A stretch of 64,000 nt of DNA from Lobosporangium transversale (GCF_002105155.1 NW_019029006.1:1-64000); one strand, 5' to 3'. Numbered from the stretch's first letter, positions 48,674 to 61,171 are shown. Program-made: numbers and translations. Notes: generated by a model not told the origin, from the letters alone.

Positions 48674-48875
48674 AAAAGTCAAACGTGCCCTGAGAGCAAC
48701 AAGGATTAAGTCAAGTTGGATGAAAAGTCGAGTGAGAATGGCAACGGAGAAAGTAAGCGCGCGACCTGAAATTTTGCAAGACGCCACTATTTTTTAAATG
48801 CAGTCACCTAGTCGCTGGATTTTTTTTTTGCTTTATTTGGTTTTCTATTAATTCTATTTCATCGATTTTATCCAT
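48560..48875. other. Spacer between DGAT1 and SMC2
   Basis: 316 bases between two genes in tandem on the minus strand. It contains a T run at 48640-48666 about 80 bases upstream of the SMC2 start (an A run on the sense strand). Nothing else is recognised. Confidence 0.5.
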
Positions 48876-51046
48876 CTAACCATTCATGCGCTGCTTGGTC
48901 CAATGATAATAATACAACATTGCACAGGCCGGCTGTCCCAAGATAGTGAAGGAAACCCAGAAGATCATGTTGCCCAGTCCACTTCCACGTCCACGCCAAT
49001 GACCCAGAGGTTCAGTCAAGGCAATAAGAGGGATCTGGAAGAACATGCCTGCGAACGCATATCCGTAAACCATATGGGTCGGGATACCAATCAAGACCTC
49101 ATGCAAGACAGCCGAGATTGTAAAGATCACAAATGAGGCCACTGCTGGTTTGTAGCCCGAAGTAACCATGGGTAAGTAAACATGGCGCTTAAAGAAAGTG
49201 TATACGGGCTTGTTCCACAGACGCCAGTATTCGCTCAAACGAGAGCTGTTCCACCATGCCAAATAAAAGACACGGTCTCCGAAGTATAATGCCTGCCAGG
49301 TCAAATAAATTGTATATAGTCAAGTTAAATTAGAGTTGTTACCGGGTAGAACATGAGGAATTTAGCTGTTTTTTTTTTTTTCTTTTTGTTAATATTACCT
49401 CTGCCAATGCATTAAGGTAAGAGTGGAAAAAGGTGTAGAACATGATCAGCCAGATGACAACGCTGGTCGTGCTCAATTTCAAAAGACGTTCCAAGATGGT
49501 TCCAAACGCTAGATCATCCAATGCGCGGACAGAGTTCTGAAGTGTCGGAGTAGCGTATTGTTCGATAAGAAAATACATCATTCCTAAGCATGTGATGATC
49601 TCAAGGCAGCGTTTCAAGAAGAATGATTTGCGGAACACAGTTGTCCGAGGATAGGAAGGTTGATAGCATAATGTAGGAGCAAACCAAAAGTAGGTCACGT
49701 TCTTGAGCGTAATGTTGTCAGGATAACGAACATCATACTGAAAAACCTCTACAGCTGTTGTTGTTGAGGAGGAGGATTCGTTGCTGCTACTGTTGTCACT
49801 GTCACTTTCACCATTATTACTATTGCTCGTGTGCTTTTTTGTCTTCTCATCATCTTTTCCTCCCCTTGAAGTAAGCCCATGGACTGCAGCAACATGTTGA
49901 AGTTTTTCCATGGGTGTGTCAAAAATATAAGCTGCTCTGAGGTCTTGATTCACCAATGCGAAAGAGGTCATCTTGAGAAACAGGACTAATCCATTCATCA
50001 AACAAGTCATGGCTAAGAATGGGTGATAAATCATGAAATAGGCCATGAAGGAAGGCCAAGCCAAGAGAGTAGATAGATTCAAGACATGGAGCCAGCCTAC
50101 AGTCGATTGATTTGCTTTAGCGATTTCCTTAACCGTATGCGGTCGTGTATCCCTGCCGTTGGTGCTGTTGTTCTTAGGTCTGCTTTCGCTCTTCTCATCT
50201 AAATGCCGTTTTCTGAATCCGATAGCCAACTTCATGGCCCATTCCTCCAATTTGTAAGCAACTAGGACATTAATAGGAAGGAGTGCATGGGTGAGTACAG
50301 TCAAGATCCAGTCTTGACGCGACACATTGGATCCTGGGAATGAGAGCAGGAACCCATATTTGAGATAATTTTCGATGATCAAGCGAATGTTGTTTCCGAA
50401 AAGAAGCAACACTATTATTTTTTTTTAAAAAAAAAAAAAGAAAAAAAAAATTAATTAGAGCGCATTCATATATATACACACGAACACGTGTGTAGATGCG
50501 TTTGCTCCTAGTTGTCGGAGCTGTGGCACACAACCAACGGGCGTTGTAGACACGCCAATCAAGACAAAGAGCCGTGTCATATGCACATTTAGACGCCCTA
50601 CTCCTTATCCACCTTGAAAAGCTTTTATCTTATATATCATTCATGAGTAAGAAACACAACAGGCGAGGGGAAAAATAAAGATCTTTGAGCCAATTCGTGA
50701 ATGTGTGCTCCCGCTTTTTTTTTTTTATAAACACAAGCTATGTTGTACAGATGCCGAGTTGGTTGTCTCCTTATTCCATCACTTTTTTTATCTTTTTAAT
50801 CACAAGTTACTTACTTCCAAGATTGACAAATCCACGGTAGCTTTCTGGTGGAGCTTCTTTAGATAATGGGCTGGGCATAATCTTCGTGTGAACAGGAAAG
50901 GTATGACGATATGAATCCGATGTTGACTTTTTCTTTTTGTGAGAGGTAGGATCCTGCACTGCAGGAGGATTATTATTGCTGGACAGTATGTCTTTATCTC
51001 CTTCAGACCTCACAGTAGCCGTCGAGGCCCTGGATATTGTTGTCAT
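48876..51046 (-). CDS. DGAT1: Diacylglycerol O-acyltransferase 1 (MBOAT family)
   Basis: This ER membrane enzyme catalyses the last step of triacylglycerol synthesis from diacylglycerol and acyl-CoA. Exons 51046-50815, 50411-49399 and 49292-48876 join in phase to 553 residues. An N-terminal polar region (about 1-65) leads into YRGFVNLG and then NNIRLIIENYLKYG, typical of DGAT1. Further motifs are TYFWFAPTLCYQPSYPRT, a multi-helix core, LYFGDRVFYLAWWNSS, EYWRLWNKPVYTFFKRHVY, and SAVLHEVLIGIP with the catalytic His. The conserved FYxDWWN motif reads FYLAWWN, with Ala in place of Asp. A Ser/Asn/Thr-rich cytosolic loop of about 45 residues precedes VEVFQYDVRYP. The first intron (about 400 bases) has a T-run/A-run block before its acceptor. 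The upstream sense strand is CT-rich. Confidence 0.9.
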
Positions 51047-53759
51047 GACGAGAGCTAGAATGAAACATTGAGAATGAGGAGAATAAAAATGAGACCATGT
51101 TAATCTTAATGATTGAAATTGACAATTGCTTTTTTGTTTGCTTGTTACATGATGTTCTTTTGTTGCAATCAGTTGAACACAGTATATACTTTAGTTTCTT
51201 TAATGAAGAGAACGATCAGAAATAATGAGTAAAATGAGTTGTGGAGGAAAAAGAGGAAGGGTAATGAAATAGGAAAGAGAAAGAAATAAGAGAGTAAAGA
51301 GTAAGAATTTTTTGCCTTGACAGCCCGGGGAACTTTCCTTTTATCATTCTTTGCCTCGGATTCTTTAATCTTCCTCCCACATGCTAATTAGGAGACAATA
51401 AATATGTACAGTCTTCGTTCATGGAGATTGTTGTTGATTTTTTGCTTATGTCTCAAATGCTTGGCAATTATCCTTCTCTCTCCAGATGCACAGACGTTTA
51501 TTATAATAAAAGAAGAACATGGCTGCTGTCAGCGAAAAGCGCATGCATGTGCCATGAGCTTTATGATAAATTTTATGAAAACATTTTATTTTTGACCACA
51601 AGCACGAGGCTCTTCACAACGACCATCAACGACAATGCATGCGATAGGATAGAAATATGTCCCCTTTGCAAACATAAAATCTAGCTCCGATCAAAGCATG
51701 TGAGAGCAGAGAGTATAGAATAGCCGTCGTTATCGACAACCCCGATGCCTTTTTTTTTTCTTTTCTTTGACAGAATCAACCATTGGACCATTGGAGAGAG
51801 GAACGCGTTCCTGAGCATTTTTTTTCTTCGCCTCGTGAAGATGCATTTTTTATGACTTTCAGAGATTCTGAGATTAAACAAACACAATATGTATAAATAA
51901 ACTATATGTGTTCTCGACGAGTTAACTGCACTCTCTTCTGGAGACAACTTTCTCCACCGTGCTTTTGTTGCATTCGCAGGTACACTGCCGTAATATTGTT
52001 CGTGACTTCATGATCCTGAGCATAATCTGGGACGCATCAACTTCGCGCTTTCGTAGTGTTAGAAATGAAAACAATAGTCTTGAAATCGGACGTGAGCCAG
52101 TTAATAGCTTGAAGGTGCTCGACTATGTATGGTGTCATCCATCACAATCTAGGAGCCTTCACCCCGCCATAAAAGATAGCACCACCATCAATCATGATCG
52201 AACTCCAGAAATGGTCACCGTAGCTGCGAGACAATCCCCATCGCCATTAGTAGAGTGTACCAACGCAGACGTCTGAAAAGCACATTGGATCTATTATTTT
52301 GCTGGAAGTAGCCGAGGAGCATGAGACAAAGGATTGTCATAAACTGATGACTCCCTCTGTTTATCACTAAACACCAATTCAAGGCCTTTGAACATCCCAA
52401 TTTTGGATACCTTGCAACAACTATCTCTCGACCTCCCAGCCCTCGCTTTGAACTGAAGAAGTATAGTAGGGATATGTCTGTAGTGTGGACATCGTCGAAA
52501 TAAGACTTTCTCTTTGACTGATTCGTCACACCTTGATGCCGGATAGCGGTCCCAATCGAAACTTCTTTGTAGTGTACTTTATACAATCCATATATACGGA
52601 AGCATGCGAAATCACATCAATGATCGAAGGCTTGGGTTTTCGATGAAGTTCATTTGAAACCATTGCTTAGATTCCGGGGCCCATCGCAACATCGTCAACC
52701 CTTTATTCTATTCGACTTTTCTTTCTGAACAAGGGGTGTAGTACTTGTGCGGGGATCTTTTTCATCCATAACTAGTGATAAGACTGCAGTTCGGTGCGCT
52801 GGTACTAGAAGCTGGGGATGGTTGCTTCTGGGAGGAATGGATGTGGGCGTAAGGGATATGCCTTCCTTATAGGTTGCACACTCAGTGATGAATGGAGTAA
52901 TGGAGATGCTATGTTTGCATCCTTAAGTCAACTAACTACAAGAAATCAGAACAACAGTAAGAGTAAACATGCTTTTAAGCTTTCCCTTAAAACAGTTGGT
53001 CCCATCACTATTGACAAGTAGCTTTTTTTTTGATGACATTGATCCTTGTGTCCTTGGAATCATGTAAGTAGTTATTTGTTGTCTGAATCAGGTTCAATTG
53101 GGCGAGGTTTTATGGAAAAAAGCGTAAAAAGGTTTTGAGAGCTCCTCCTAGGCTTGGGTGAAACTGTAGATCTTCAGATCGAAACTAAAACGAAATGGCA
53201 TACACACAGCCAATGGAAGGAGTCCTCGAACATGGGATGCTCCTCCCAGGATTCCTCTTGTTCTCCATCAAGACATTGTCCCTGAACCAAGCAGGTGCTT
53301 ATTTAATCCTCTTGTTATGAAGGCGTCAATTTTGGAGAGCTGGCGCTGACCACGGCAAAGGGCCGTAATTAGTATCTTTTCTGACTTGAGGTAATTTAGA
53401 CAAGAGTGGAGGGAAGCTGGTGACCACGTGGTAGACCACGTTTGCATCTTGTAAAATCGGTTATCTCCAATCCTTAAGCACATGAAGCAGATTCAGCAGT
53501 ATTTGGATTTTTTATCAGAATAAACAAATAAATGATACAAAGAAAATTAAGGAATAAGAGGCCCACATTGACTACAATCAAATGGGTGCTTTACTATTGA
53601 AAAACAATACGAATATGTACTAATTACGAAAAAATATGTTCATGTGAAATTAAGTAAAAGTAAATGCAAAGGAAGGAAAGAGTATCAGTCATTTCCCTAC
53701 TTCTCATTTCCCTCCTTGGCATGTTAAAGAAATAAGGGTTTACTTGTTGCTCAAGTCAT
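51047..53759. other. Gene-poor spacer upstream of DGAT1
   Basis: About 2.7 kb. The first 260 bases are CT-rich on the minus strand and are probably the DGAT1 promoter/leader. The rest contains several 60-120-codon open frames on both strands (for example 51959-52276 + and 53268-53483 -), none with a recognised domain or a spliceable partner. Fragments around 52600-53000 look coding-like but are interrupted; a transposon relic is possible but unproven. Confidence 0.5.
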
Positions 53760-54176
53760 TTATAAGACCCTCCATCCCATTGCGTAGGCAGCAATAAGGA
53801 TTGCAAGGATGCTCAGCATCTCGAGGACACCGAATGCCATATCTAAGATGCGGCTCTCGACCATCATGATTGCTCCTGCCCACATGAAAGCCAATGCAGT
53901 CTAAATTATTCATTCAAAACATGCAGATACAAGAAAAGGAGATAAAAAAAAGTTGATTAGTAACTGCTTGATTTGAAATAGTAACAAAAGATAGCAAGGG
54001 GAGGGGAAAGCGAATGGGAATAAAGAAAATGACTTACAAAGATCCAAGCCATGATGTTGACAAAGACAGCAGAGCCAGAACCAAAAGCATTGACCGTCAA
54101 GGCCAAGAGGAGCATAAGAGTCAAATCTCGAACCAAATTGTGGGTTCTTCTAATGCGCTCTCTCTTTATTGAAGAG

Positions 54177-54207
<31 letters not shown>

Positions 54208-54701
54208 GGTTAATAATCTCAAGTTTGCCATTGTATCATATCACAAAGCATGCATGGCTTTCTCGCATTACTTACCATGTTGTTGGCAGTGCGTCCAAAA
54301 TGACCCTTGTGCTGATTAACAGGAGCAGCAACAGGTGCGGTGGTAGTACCAACAGCAGCTTCATGATGAGCTGTATTACCGTAAGGTCCAACATCGGGCG
54401 CAGCTGTGCCTGCGGGCACACGATCGCCTCTTGCATCATAAACACGAGGCGAACCAAAGATCTGCTTTGCAAGGCTGAGGATGATGATTGTGTTATGCAT
54501 TCATGCATAGAATTATTTTTTGTGAGTTGTATGAAGTAAAGTGCATGTAAACATGGTGTAACGACACATTTTAGGGTTTTAAAATACTTACAATAAGAAC
54601 ATCCACAACATCCACATCACCCACAAAGCAATCCATGAATCCCGAACAGATCGTCTGCCCCAGAAGTAGCTTTCGTCAGGGTTGGTAAATGTTGGTGCCA
54701 T
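53760..54701 (-). CDS. Small unassigned membrane protein (about four helices)
   Basis: Four exons (54701-54592, 54474-54276, 54163-54038, 53900-53760) join exactly to 191 residues with consensus GTAAG donors, so the gene model is well supported although no family is recognised. The N-terminus is polar (MAPTFTNPDESYFWGRRSVR), then a Trp-rich helix (SWIALWVMWMLWMFLLF). A hydrophilic loop (about 45-100) contains GSPRVYDARGDRVPAG and an Ala/Thr/Val-rich part. Three further hydrophobic segments follow: LTLMLLLALTVNAFG, VNIMAWIFTALAFMWAGAIM and LEMLSILAILIAAYAMGW. The topology recalls small tetraspan (MARVEL-like) proteins, which is a guess. An intron holds a run of about 28 A on the plus strand (54177-54204). 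Confidence 0.72.
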
Positions 54702-55523
54702 TTTTCTTGGAGCCTGATTACCGTAATAAGCGGAAGGATGCAAAGCGTGTAAAGAGAATAAAAAGCGATATAAAAGTGTCAGAATGGAAAAAGATCACCT
54801 TTCTCTGTGGATGTTTTGAGGTAACAGTTTTGTTTGAAAAGAATACTTACAATCGTTTGATGATCAAAAGTGGAGGGGGAAGTGATGATCGTCTAGAAAT
54901 TAGATGGTGTGCGAAAAGAATGGGGTTTGTAACTAATAAAAAGTAAGCTGAAATTGATGAAGGAAAAAAAAAAAAAAGAGGAAATGAGTGGTCTTTTAAA
55001 GAAAATAGGCAGTTACAACTCAGCATATGTTAATGGTCCGCAGCGTGTAAAGCAATATGATCATGTCATAGTGATGGATGCATTGTTCAAGGATGACTGC
55101 ACATATTCTCTGTTCTACCACTGTTCTATGAAGCATCAACATCAGCATGCATCTGTCAGTTTAGTGATTCTCAACGCCTATTTGATTTGTATTATGTATA
55201 ACAGCTCTTTATTATTTTTCCGTAGCGCTGCATAGACATCGACAGACATGGGCGTTCAAGATCAGTAGTTACTCCGCCCGTTGATGACTACGCAGCAATG
55301 TCACAAGACCCTTTTGTTCCCAAATTCATGTTCCTTTAATGCAAACCTTCGTAATGATGAAATCATTCTTACTTTATAGACATTATTTATTTTATAAAGG
55401 GTAAGGGGTAAATGGTTAATCGCATAGTGACCTCGTGTCATGACATTATGATGTTGGGATCAATCGCAGATTTGGTCCGATTTGCTTATTTTTTCCCGAC
55501 ATTTAAACAGTAAAAAAATGCTG
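54702..55523. other. Spacer
   Basis: About 820 bases between two minus-strand genes. One short plus-strand ORF with an ATG lies at about 54954-55235 and has no recognised family. No feature is supported. Confidence 0.5.
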
Positions 55524-56309
55524 TCAATATCTTGTTCTCTTGGATTTCCTGAGTCGATGTGCAATGCTATCATCTTCATCCTCTTTTTGGTGCTCTCCAT
55601 CTTTTTGGTCTTCATCGTCATCATCACCATCGTCGGTATCTCTGCAGTTGTCTCTGTAACTCACTGACATTTTGTCTCTAGCTCGCAAGGCACGACCTCG
55701 AATTGTTGTAATCCTAAGCTGGGTCTAAAAAAATGATGTAGTATGAAAGCATAGTATGTCAACCGCTATTCCATGAAAATCTGTGATACAATAATTTTTC
55801 AATATAGAGAATGCAGTCACCAACATACCTCCTTGGACGTCTTATGGTGGCGACGGCTACGGTTCTTGTTTCCACCATACTGTTCATCGTCTTCGTGATC
55901 CTCTTCTTGACCCTTCTCATCACCCGCATCTCCTCCTTCATCTTCTTCATTCTCGTCCTCTTCCTCATCCTCTACTTCATCTTCATCCCCTTCTCGCTCA
56001 TCGTCATCAGATCCATCCTCCTTTTCCTGACGTTTCTTCCGCTTCCTATCTACCAACTTTTTGTGGTCATTATAATTATTGGACTCATAGACCACACTCT
56101 CGATCATACCCATGCATTCATCCAGCCACGCATGGAGTGCGCCGAACGTTCTGACTCCCCTCAACATACTATCGATCCTGCAGGTTTTTAGCCATGATAG
56201 TAACTTAGAATTGATGGATACAGGGATCGCAATTGGGAGTCGTTCAAATGACAGGGCCGTCTTGTCTTCAGATTCAATACCATCATCAGTCTTCTCATCG
56301 TCATCATCG

Positions 56310-56352
<43 letters not shown>

Positions 56353-57380
56353 TTTCTTGCTTGTCGTCATCAACAATAGTGATGTCTGCATCTTTTTCTG
56401 TTGAAGTGTTATTCACATCCATATCATCCTTGACATCATTTTTCTTCGTTTTTCCTTCCGACTCTTCCTCGGGCTCATCCATTGTCAATAAGCAATGTCC
56501 AAGGACTCTAATCGTAGCTGGGAGCTGACTATTTTCAGAGTCATTGTTTTCACTCAAACGCAAAGACCGCACTTCCTTAATTGCATCTGGGACCGCATCC
56601 GCATTACCATTACAGATCATCTTTGAAAAATTCTTCAATTTTTCTTCCGCAGCCTTGACCATATTCTCAAAATACTCAGAAGGCAATGGTCCAGAATCTG
56701 GATCTCTAACTGCAGCTAGAAATCCGCCTATGGTTGGTGTGGCGGTCAGAGTGTTCGAGTTATTTTTGTTGTTCAATTTTGCTTCCTTGCCTTCATGTTC
56801 ATTTCCATTATCCTCTTCCTGCTCTTGGTCCGAGTGGTTGCCATCTTCCATTTCGATATCTCGCTTAAGCTGGACTTCATGCTCGAAACCATGGTGATCA
56901 ATCTCCATACTCGGATTTTCATCATCATCCCTTGCGATAACTGCAGTGGCGGCAGCGGCAGCGGCAGCAGCAGCAACTTCTAACTTTGTAGCTGCAATAT
57001 CTGCCAGCTCTTGCTTACTCTTTCTTCCTCTCTTTTTCTTTAACAATATCAATTCTTCCTCTGTCAAAGGTCGACCGACCTCTTCTCCCACGACAGAAAC
57101 CACAAAGTCTTCATCCTTATGGTTGCTGTTGCTGTTGCTGTTGCTGTTATTGTTATACCGACTGCTGTTGTTCCTCGTGGCCATATGTTCGTCGCCTGCC
57201 CAGTGTTGGATTCGATTGAAACTGGCCTCAATCTCCTTACGCATCGTTAAAAGGGACGCTTTGAGGACACGCTCACGAACGCCTTTGGCGTTCAGGGCTC
57301 GAGTCAAGAAAGCCAGCTCTTTGCTGGTGGAAATTAAACTCCAGGTTTGAATAGGTCCATAATTTAGCAGATCTTTTTCG

Positions 57381-57420
<40 letters not shown>

Positions 57421-59915
57421 TTGTAGTTGTAGTTGTAGTTGTAAAATTAGGAAGCTGTGGTTGTTTTTGTTGATATTCATCGAGTTGTTCTTTTTCATAC
57501 TGAGAAATCAAGACCGGAGAAACCCCTTCTACTAAACTCTCATTGCTATCGGACAAGAGGAGATTGCTGATAGACATGCGGGCCTTAGTCCTTTGGAACT
57601 TGTCTCCTGCGAGTTCAGGCTCTGCCATGGTTTTCATCCGCTGTGTTACATCTTCCAAGTCCATGATCGTGCTCTTTTCTTTTTTCTTCTCCTCCTCAAT
57701 CTTGGCAACGATCTCTTTAGGAGTATCATGATCAGTCTTCTTTACATCAACTTGGTTTTTTTCTTTTGTTTTTTCTTTCCTCATAGGCGGCTCAACTTGG
57801 CCTCGATCCTCTACAATCACACCTCCAAATTCTCTCCAGAACCAATACTTGCGTCCCCAACGATCACTCCCTAAGCAAATGACTCTCAGTCTCTCGTCTG
57901 TATTGACAACATGCCCACCACGAAGTTGAGTCAACGGCACATTATGATCCTTTTGCACCTCGGTATCATCCACTGAGATTTCTTCCAACAGCTCCTTATT
58001 GGCTTCCCATGCCGATTCTTTGGATTTCAATTCGTTTGCAAGAGATTTTTGTTGATTCAGTAATTCGTTAGCCCGACTCTTGGCATCCTTGGACTGCGCT
58101 AGTCGTTGTCGACGAGATGATATTGCTGCAGTCATCCTTGTCTGTTCAATTGAGCTGCTGTTTTGATCCTTATCCTCGTCTCCTCCAATGTCATCAGAAT
58201 GTGAATGTTGCTGCTGATTACTCTCGCGTTCACTGGCCAAGATAGCTTGTCGTTTAGACTCTAAATCTGCAGCTGCTCGCTCAATTGCCTTCATCTCCCG
58301 TTCAAGCTCATGTGTCTCTGCTTCGACCTCTTTTCGGACTTCGGCTCGTTTCCGTTTCTGACGTTTCAGAGTAGTGATGTTCTCTTCAACTTCATCCCTC
58401 ATAAATCGATGAAACCGATCCGACGACATGATGTCATGTAGAGCTTTCACTAAAGCTTCAACTCGGTCTGAGATTGTAAAGACAGAATATTCAATCGTTC
58501 CTAGGCGATGTAAATTGACATAGAGCTTCTTCCTCTCTTTGTTCCTAGAAGCTGCGAAGGAAGCCGCTAAATATTTGCTAATTTTCTTCTTGTATTCCTC
58601 CTTTTTTTGCTCCTCTTCTGAAGGTGGACTCATCGCTTCAGGTCCTACGGCTAAGAAATAACAAAAGTTGAAATGGTTGATTTGAGGCGATTGATCTGCT
58701 TCATAAGCCGCTTGCACCAATTTGCAGGTGAGATCTAACAAACGGTTATCAATTCTTGGATTCCTTATCATTGCTAACAACAAGTCTGTGTCATTGAGAC
58801 ATAAAGGGAAAAATAAAAAATAGAAAGTTAAAAAAAAAAAAAAAAAAGGCTGTCGAGGCAATGTAAGAATTTATAATAAGCTTACCAAATGAAATCCATT
58901 CACCTGAATCTTTTGTCAAGCCAAGAGGGGTTCCAAATGTATTCAGGAACTCATGAACCATCTTAATATCCGCCAGCATGTCCATATTGAGTTCCTGTCC
59001 GCTTTCTGTTTCAGCACCCGGCCCATGAAGACGTTGAGTTAGACTCAACTTTTGGAGAGTTGGTAACTTGGAGCTCCTTGCGATCATACCGCTCATTAAA
59101 TCTTCGTAGGGCGCACGTCCAATCAATTTGGGTAACTCTTTCATCATGAACCCTCCAAGAACTCTATTGAGGTTTTTTTCCTGTTCTTGATTGAAAGAAG
59201 CTGCTGCCATGCTGGAAAGGGTTCCGGCTTTGGATGATTCCAGGACATCGAATGTTAGACAAGATTGTTTATAGGTCTAGCCATGTTAAATTTGACATTA
59301 GATTAAGAAAAAATGTAATCAACAATTTTTTTTTTTTTTTTTTTTTTTTGTTTTCTCTCTTCCTTAAAACTTACGGCTTTGGTTGGAGAAGCTGAATTTG
59401 ATCCATAACTCTCAGCAAAATTTCTCTATTATATTTTTAGGAGACATAGCAAAAGATGAAAAGATCAATATGATATGTTTCGCAATGTAAATTTAGGATT
59501 AAAAATGGTCAAAGGCACTTTTTTCTTCCTTCTCTTATACCTCAGCAGAAGTAATGGCTGTGGACGATCGAGATGAACTTGCAATGACAGATCGGTCAAA
59601 GAAATTAAGGATGGATCCATTCATATGATGAGGCTCTGCACCTTTTGATTTCCTGATTTGTTGCTTGGATTCCTTTTCTTTGAGTTTTTTCTCTTTGAGC
59701 GTCATTGATTCCTTAAAGTTGATAACTCCTTCAATACTGTTGTCATCATGGCTAATGCTGTTCTCGTCAGCTCTAGCAGCTAATAATTCAGGTTTGGGTT
59801 TAGGCTTCCGACCCCTCTTTCGTTTTTCAGGAGTCGCTGATTGGGATGACACTGTGATTGAGATATCTACGGTAGGCGAAGCTGCAAAAGATTGGTTTTG
59901 ATCTTGAATGGCTGT

Positions 59916-59951
<36 letters not shown>

Positions 59952-60605
59952 ATCTTGATCAACATTCATATAGTTGTCCTCAGGATTGTCGACACTGATC
60001 GGCTCACGATAACTGTGACCAAAGGAGGAAGTTAGAGAACCAGATCCAGAATTATGAGTGCTATCTCCTTGACTTCCCCTGCCTCTACCTCTACCTCTAC
60101 CCCTGCCTCTGTCTCTACCCCTGCCCCCGACTCTGCCTTCATCTCTGTCTCTGTCTTTGTCTCTGTCACTGTCTTCACCTGTGTCTCTGCCTCTACCTCT
60201 GCCTCTACCTCTCCCCCTACCTCTACCTCTACCTCTGCCACGTGAGAATGCAATATGATCTTGTGCTGTCACATCGCTATTGTCAACGGTGTCACTAAAG
60301 ACGTTGCCATGATCCTCACTAGTATTGACATGATTGATATTGCTATCATTGATGCTGATGCTGTCACTATTGTTGATGTTGTTGCTGGCGCTATTAATGT
60401 TATTATGGCTAGCTGTAAGCCAGGAGGAAAGAAGGGAGTTATTCCTCGGTACAGCATGATTGGAGTGGTGTGGCTGAGGAGTAGGGGGAAGCATATGAGA
60501 AGGCACGCTTGTTAACGGTCGTACGCCTTTACTATGGCTCTGCTGGCTGTGCGTTGTTATTGCTCTGTTTGGTGAAGTTGCTAACAGGTCGGATGGGACG
60601 GTCAT
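55524..60605 (-). CDS. DDT/WHIM chromatin-remodelling subunit (ISWI-partner-like)
   Basis: Five exons (60605-59541, 59425-59375, 59276-58886, 58785-55829, 55724-55524) join in frame to 1,554 residues. The N-terminal third is low complexity: an Asn/Ser run, a Gly-Arg repeat, a His run, and an AT-hook-like KRKRGRKPKPKP. The DDT domain (about 480-535) reads KMVHEFLNTFGTPLGL, SFDLLLAMI, LLDLTCKLVQAAYEAD. WHIM1 follows (SVFTISDRVEALVKALHDIM, FMRDEVEEN), a coiled coil, then WHIM2 (RVICLGSDRWGRKYWFWREF). The C-terminus has long acidic runs. DDT plus WHIM is the layout of Acf1/Itc1/BAZ-type partners of ISWI; the WAC domain of Itc1 is not seen. The frame is open upstream to 60659 but without an ATG, so 60605 was taken as the start. 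Confidence 0.85.
56298..56352 (-). repeat. GAT/GAC array encoding an Asp run
   Basis: On the plus strand this is a CAT/CGT trinucleotide array. It encodes about 19 consecutive Asp residues in the acidic tail of the DDT/WHIM protein. Confidence 0.85.
57381..57420 (-). repeat. GGAGCA hexamer array encoding (Ala-Pro)n
   Basis: Near-perfect hexanucleotide repeats encode alternating Ala and Pro after a Thr run (57421-57441) in the DDT/WHIM gene. Confidence 0.8.
59916..59950 (-). repeat. ATG/CAT array encoding a His run
   Basis: A GAT trinucleotide array on the plus strand reads as CAT codons on the minus strand and gives about 11 consecutive His residues in the first exon of the DDT/WHIM gene. 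Confidence 0.85.
60068..60245 (-). repeat. Imperfect hexamer array encoding a Gly-Arg repeat
   Basis: CCTCTA/CCTCTG-type units on the plus strand encode alternating Gly-Arg, broken by a short Arg-Asp segment, in the first exon of the DDT/WHIM gene. GR repeats of this kind often bind RNA. Confidence 0.8.
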
Positions 60606-61171
60606 GAAAGGATTTGTTGCTGTTGAACAATGATGAATAATTCTTTCCCACAAACACACTTTCTTTTACTTTCTTTTCTCCACAATTAAGGAATGAGCCG
60701 GGATGGAAGAAAAAAAAAAAAAAAAAAATATTAATTATTACTTATTTATTTATATATAAAGGTAATAAAGAGAAACAGTCTAAAAGACGCGTCTTTTTTT
60801 TTTTTTTTTTTTTCTTTCTTTTACCATGTTAACAAGTAAGAAGCGAAAGAGCACTTGTGCTATCTATTTTTTTTCCCTTTATTCGCTTTTACTTTGATCT
60901 TTTCTCTGTATAAGACTGGCAGGTCTTTCATATTTCATGGTATGGTTCCAATCTGTTAAGAAGCAGGTAGTCGTTCTTGTGAGAAATTGATGCGAAGATT
61001 ATTTCTGAGTGGCTTATTATTAATTTATTCTGTAAATGTATTACATGTAATAAATGCAAGATGTTGGAGTGGAGTGAAGACATGTGGAGAAATGCAAGTT
61101 AAAATATCAAGATAAAGAGAAATAGCTCAAATAATAATAACAAAAAAGCGTATAATTTCCTGATATACGTT
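60606..61171. other. Spacer with poly-A and poly-T runs
   Basis: 566 bases between two minus-strand genes, with an A run at about 60711-60728 and a T run at 60793-60811. No gene is seen. Confidence 0.5.

Noticed and set aside
55811..57350. Several plus-strand ORFs of 60-138 codons rich in Ser, Leu and Ile
   Set aside because: They are shadows of the acidic and repeat-rich DDT/WHIM exon on the opposite strand.
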